Shown here: positions 5,417 through 6,398 of the stretch, piece after piece
Numbering within the stretch: the stretch's first letter is position 1
Layout of the letters: the number at the start of each line of letters is the position of its first letter
Source: Coriobacteriia bacterium
Lineage (GTDB): Bacteria > Actinomycetota > Coriobacteriia > Anaerosomatales > PALSA-660
Length of the DNA: 6,398 nt
Assembly: GCA_030652345.1 (NCBI GenBank)
Contig: JAUSAU010000013.1
Location: 1 to 6,398 of the forward strand
Direction of reading: 5' to 3'
Translations under genes and position numbers: made by a program
Notes under the pieces: generated by a model
Told to the model about the DNA's origin: nothing
The model's input: only the letters and a program-made list of their open reading frames with translations
Databases searched by the model: none

Positions 5417-5860
5417 ATGCCGACCTACGACTTCCCACGCCCGGCACTGACGGCCGACGTCGCCGCGTTCCGTGGCGCGCCGGGGCATCGCGAGGTGCTG
5501 CTCATCCGGAGGGGCTCACCGCCGTTCGAGCAGTCGTGGGCACTCCCTGGAGGCTTCGTCGAGGAGAACGAGCCGCTGGCGAGCGCGGCACTTCGCGAGC
5601 TCATCGAGGAGACGGGGCTCGAGCCCCTCAACGACCTGGCTGAGGTCGGCACCTACGGTGATCCGGGCCGCGACCCGCGGGGGTGGACCGTGACGGTGCT
5701 CTACGCGGTCACGCTGGGCGACGAGGAGTCGGGTGCGGTCGCCGGCGGGGACGACGCGGACGATGCCGCCTGGTATCCGGTCGGGGAACTCCCGGCCCTC
5801 GCGTTCGACCATGCGTTGCTCGTCGCCGATGCGCTGAACAAGGTCTCCTTCGGCCTCTGA
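5417..5860 (+). CDS. Nudix hydrolase, ADP-ribose-pyrophosphatase-like
   Basis: The 147-residue protein carries a complete Nudix box, G-x5-E-x7-REUxEExGU, spanning Gly46 to Leu68 (GFVEENE ... RELIEETGL), whose glutamates bind the catalytic Mg ions. Upstream is the typical strand pattern EVLLIRRGSPPFEQSWALPGG (26-46). Downstream, GTYGDPGRDPRGWTVTVLY (78-96) matches the 'GDPxRDPRG' segment seen in COG1051 ADP-ribose pyrophosphatases and in the N-terminal domain of NrtR regulators. It probably hydrolyses ADP-ribose or a related nucleoside diphosphate derivative in the cytosol, as housecleaning or NAD recycling. It has no C-terminal winged helix, so it is not an NrtR regulator. The start at 5417 gives a normal-sized single-domain protein. 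The stop lies inside the first copy of a 21-bp tandem repeat. The substrate is inferred from the family. Confidence 0.92.
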   Translation: MPTYDFPRPALTADVAAFRGAPGHREVLLIRRGSPPFEQSWALPGGFVEENEPLASAALRELIEETGLEPLNDLAEVGTYGDPGRDPRGWTVTVLYAVTLGDEESGAVAGGDDADDAAWYPVGELPALAFDHALLVADALNKVSFGL

Positions 5861-5895
5861 GCGCGGCCGCACATCCTCTGAGCGCTGTCGCACAT
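5854..5895. repeat. Two tandem copies of a 21-bp repeat upstream of metH
   Basis: Copy 1 is 5854-5874 and copy 2 is 5875-5895. They abut exactly and differ at 2 of 21 positions (5865 g versus 5886 t, and 5867 c versus 5888 t). Both contain CTCTGAGCGC and end in CGCACAT. Copy 1 includes the Nudix stop codon. The 21-bp period is two helical turns, so proteins bound to both copies would sit on the same face of the DNA. The array lies just upstream of the likely metH -10 box, where regulator sites are expected. Confidence 0.7.
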
Positions 5896-5907
5896 CTATA
5901 CTGTGCG
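5889..5907 (+). promoter_or_regulatory. metH -10 box inside a 19-bp inverted repeat
   Basis: TATACT (5897-5902) matches the -10 consensus at 5 of 6. It lies within perfect 6-bp arms, CGCACA (5889-5894) and TGTGCG (5902-5907), separated by 7 nt. Transcription would begin near 5909, leaving about 55 nt before the metH start. No good -35 is found at the right distance; that place is taken by the 21-bp repeats. The arrangement suggests a regulated promoter, with the arms as a possible repressor site. Confidence 0.5.
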
Positions 5908-5951
5908 CAACGGAGCATCCCGCATGCGCCGGCGACCATCCCGCCCACCCC

Positions 5952-5957
5952 GGAGGA
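5952..5957 (+). promoter_or_regulatory. Ribosome binding site deciding the GTG start of metH
   Basis: GGAGGA lies 7 nt before GTG at 5965. It supports this GTG over the later in-frame ATG at 6019, which falls inside the conserved DGAMGTM motif and would remove essential residues. Confidence 0.8.
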
Positions 5958-5964
5958 ACGCCAC

Positions 5965-6398
5965 GTGCCCGACATCCTGAACAGGCTCGGCCGCGAAGTG
6001 CTCGTCGTCGACGGTGCCATGGGCACCATGCTGCAGCGCGCGGGTATGCCAGCGGGGCAGTGTCCCGAGCAGCTCAACGTCACGAACCCCGAGATGGTGC
6101 TGGACGTGCACCGCTCCTACATCACGGTCGGCGCCGAGTGCATCTCGAGCAACACGTTCGGCGGCTCGCGTCCCAAGCTCGCGGAGTACGGTCTCCAGGA
6201 CCGGGTCGTCGAACTCAACCGGGCCGGCGTGCGGCTCGTCCGTGAGGCGGGCGCTCAGCACGTGATCGGCGACGTCGGCCCCACGGGACTCGTGCTGGAG
6301 CCGCTCGGCTCCGCGACGTTCGACGAGGTGTTCGCCATCTTCGTCGAGCAGATCACCGCATTGGCGGCCGAGAACCCGGACGCGATCGCGCTCGAGAC
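5965..6398 (+). CDS. metH: Methionine synthase, N-terminal homocysteine-binding domain, cut by the window end
   Basis: The 144 visible residues, read from GTG at 5965, are the start of the homocysteine S-methyltransferase barrel. Landmarks are VLVVDGAMGTMLQRAGM (12-28), PEQLNVTNPEMVLDVHRSYI (34-53), SSNTFGGSRPKLAEYGL (61-77), GDVGPTGLVLEPLG (102-115) and the start of the IALET motif at the end. This domain binds homocysteine through zinc held by cysteines further along, beyond the window. In full-length cobalamin-dependent MetH it is followed by folate, cobalamin and reactivation domains. It transfers the methyl group of methyltetrahydrofolate to homocysteine to make methionine. The GPTG...EPLG wording resembles MetH-type enzymes. 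A fused homocysteine methyltransferase/methylenetetrahydrofolate reductase or a stand-alone methyltransferase cannot be excluded without the C-terminus. Upstream lie a likely -10 box and a 21-bp tandem repeat, which suggests dedicated control. No riboswitch was recognised in the short leader. Confidence 0.88.
   Translation, partial: MPDILNRLGREVLVVDGAMGTMLQRAGMPAGQCPEQLNVTNPEMVLDVHRSYITVGAECISSNTFGGSRPKLAEYGLQDRVVELNRAGVRLVREAGAQHVIGDVGPTGLVLEPLGSATFDEVFAIFVEQITALAAENPDAIALE

Noticed and set aside
5293..5418. 42-residue N-terminal extension of the EamA exporter to ATG at 5418
   Set aside because: The added residues are not membrane-like or signal-like, would overlap the Nudix start codon, and are not usual in DMT proteins.
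4346..5488. Minus-strand open frame of 380 codons overlapping the exporter
   Set aside because: It is a different frame of the same strand as the EamA gene. Its product is Arg/His-rich, with no membrane segments, and it would overrun the Nudix gene.
1..6398. CRISPR array, tRNA/rRNA genes, insertion sequence or phage elements
   Set aside because: No spaced short palindromic repeats, cloverleaf sequence, transposase, integrase or terminal inverted repeats were seen. The only tandem array is the two-copy 21-bp repeat before metH.

Overview
The window is high-GC bacterial DNA holding eight genes, two of them cut by the window edges. Every intact frame fits ordinary bacterial genes with Shine-Dalgarno sites or possible leaderless starts. 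The likely source is an actinomycete-like high-GC bacterium. A Coriobacteriia-type lineage is plausible, because thrC lies beside a phosphoglycerate-mutase-like 'proposed homoserine kinase' rather than a GHMP-type thrB. The taxonomy is an inference and is not secure.

Layout. (1) 1-982, minus: 5' two-thirds of a long-form threonine synthase (thrC). (2) 983-1167: divergent intergenic region with a plausible sigma-A promoter for the next gene. (3) 1168-2364, plus: alkaline-phosphatase-superfamily protein of the ApgM/proposed homoserine kinase group. Together with thrC it could carry out the last two steps of threonine synthesis. (4) 2361-3628, minus: a two-gene operon, a PadR-type repressor followed by an iron-sulfur-flavoprotein-like reductase, with a 4-nt ATGA overlap. 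The reductase stop codon overlaps the stop of the convergent ApgM-like gene through a shared CTAG. (5) 3629-3915: non-coding, with an AT-rich promoter full of palindromes that look like PadR operators and two back-to-back hairpins. (6) 3916-4170, minus: small membrane protein with a C-terminal SHOCT domain. (7) 4312-5292, minus: ten-TM EamA/DMT exporter. (8) 5417-5860, plus: Nudix hydrolase of the ADP-ribose-pyrophosphatase type, divergent from the exporter. (9) 5861-5964: regulatory region with a tandem 21-bp repeat and a symmetric element over the -10 box. (10) 5965-6398, plus: start of methionine synthase (metH), cut by the window end.

Thematically the two edges concern the aspartate-family amino acids: threonine at the left and methionine at the right, both drawing on homoserine. 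The middle is a self-regulated redox operon plus assorted housekeeping or accessory genes. No mobile element, CRISPR array, tRNA or rRNA was seen. The best leads are the altered active-site loop of the ApgM-like protein beside thrC, the PadR operator cluster with its Fe-S flavoprotein partner, and the repeat array upstream of metH.
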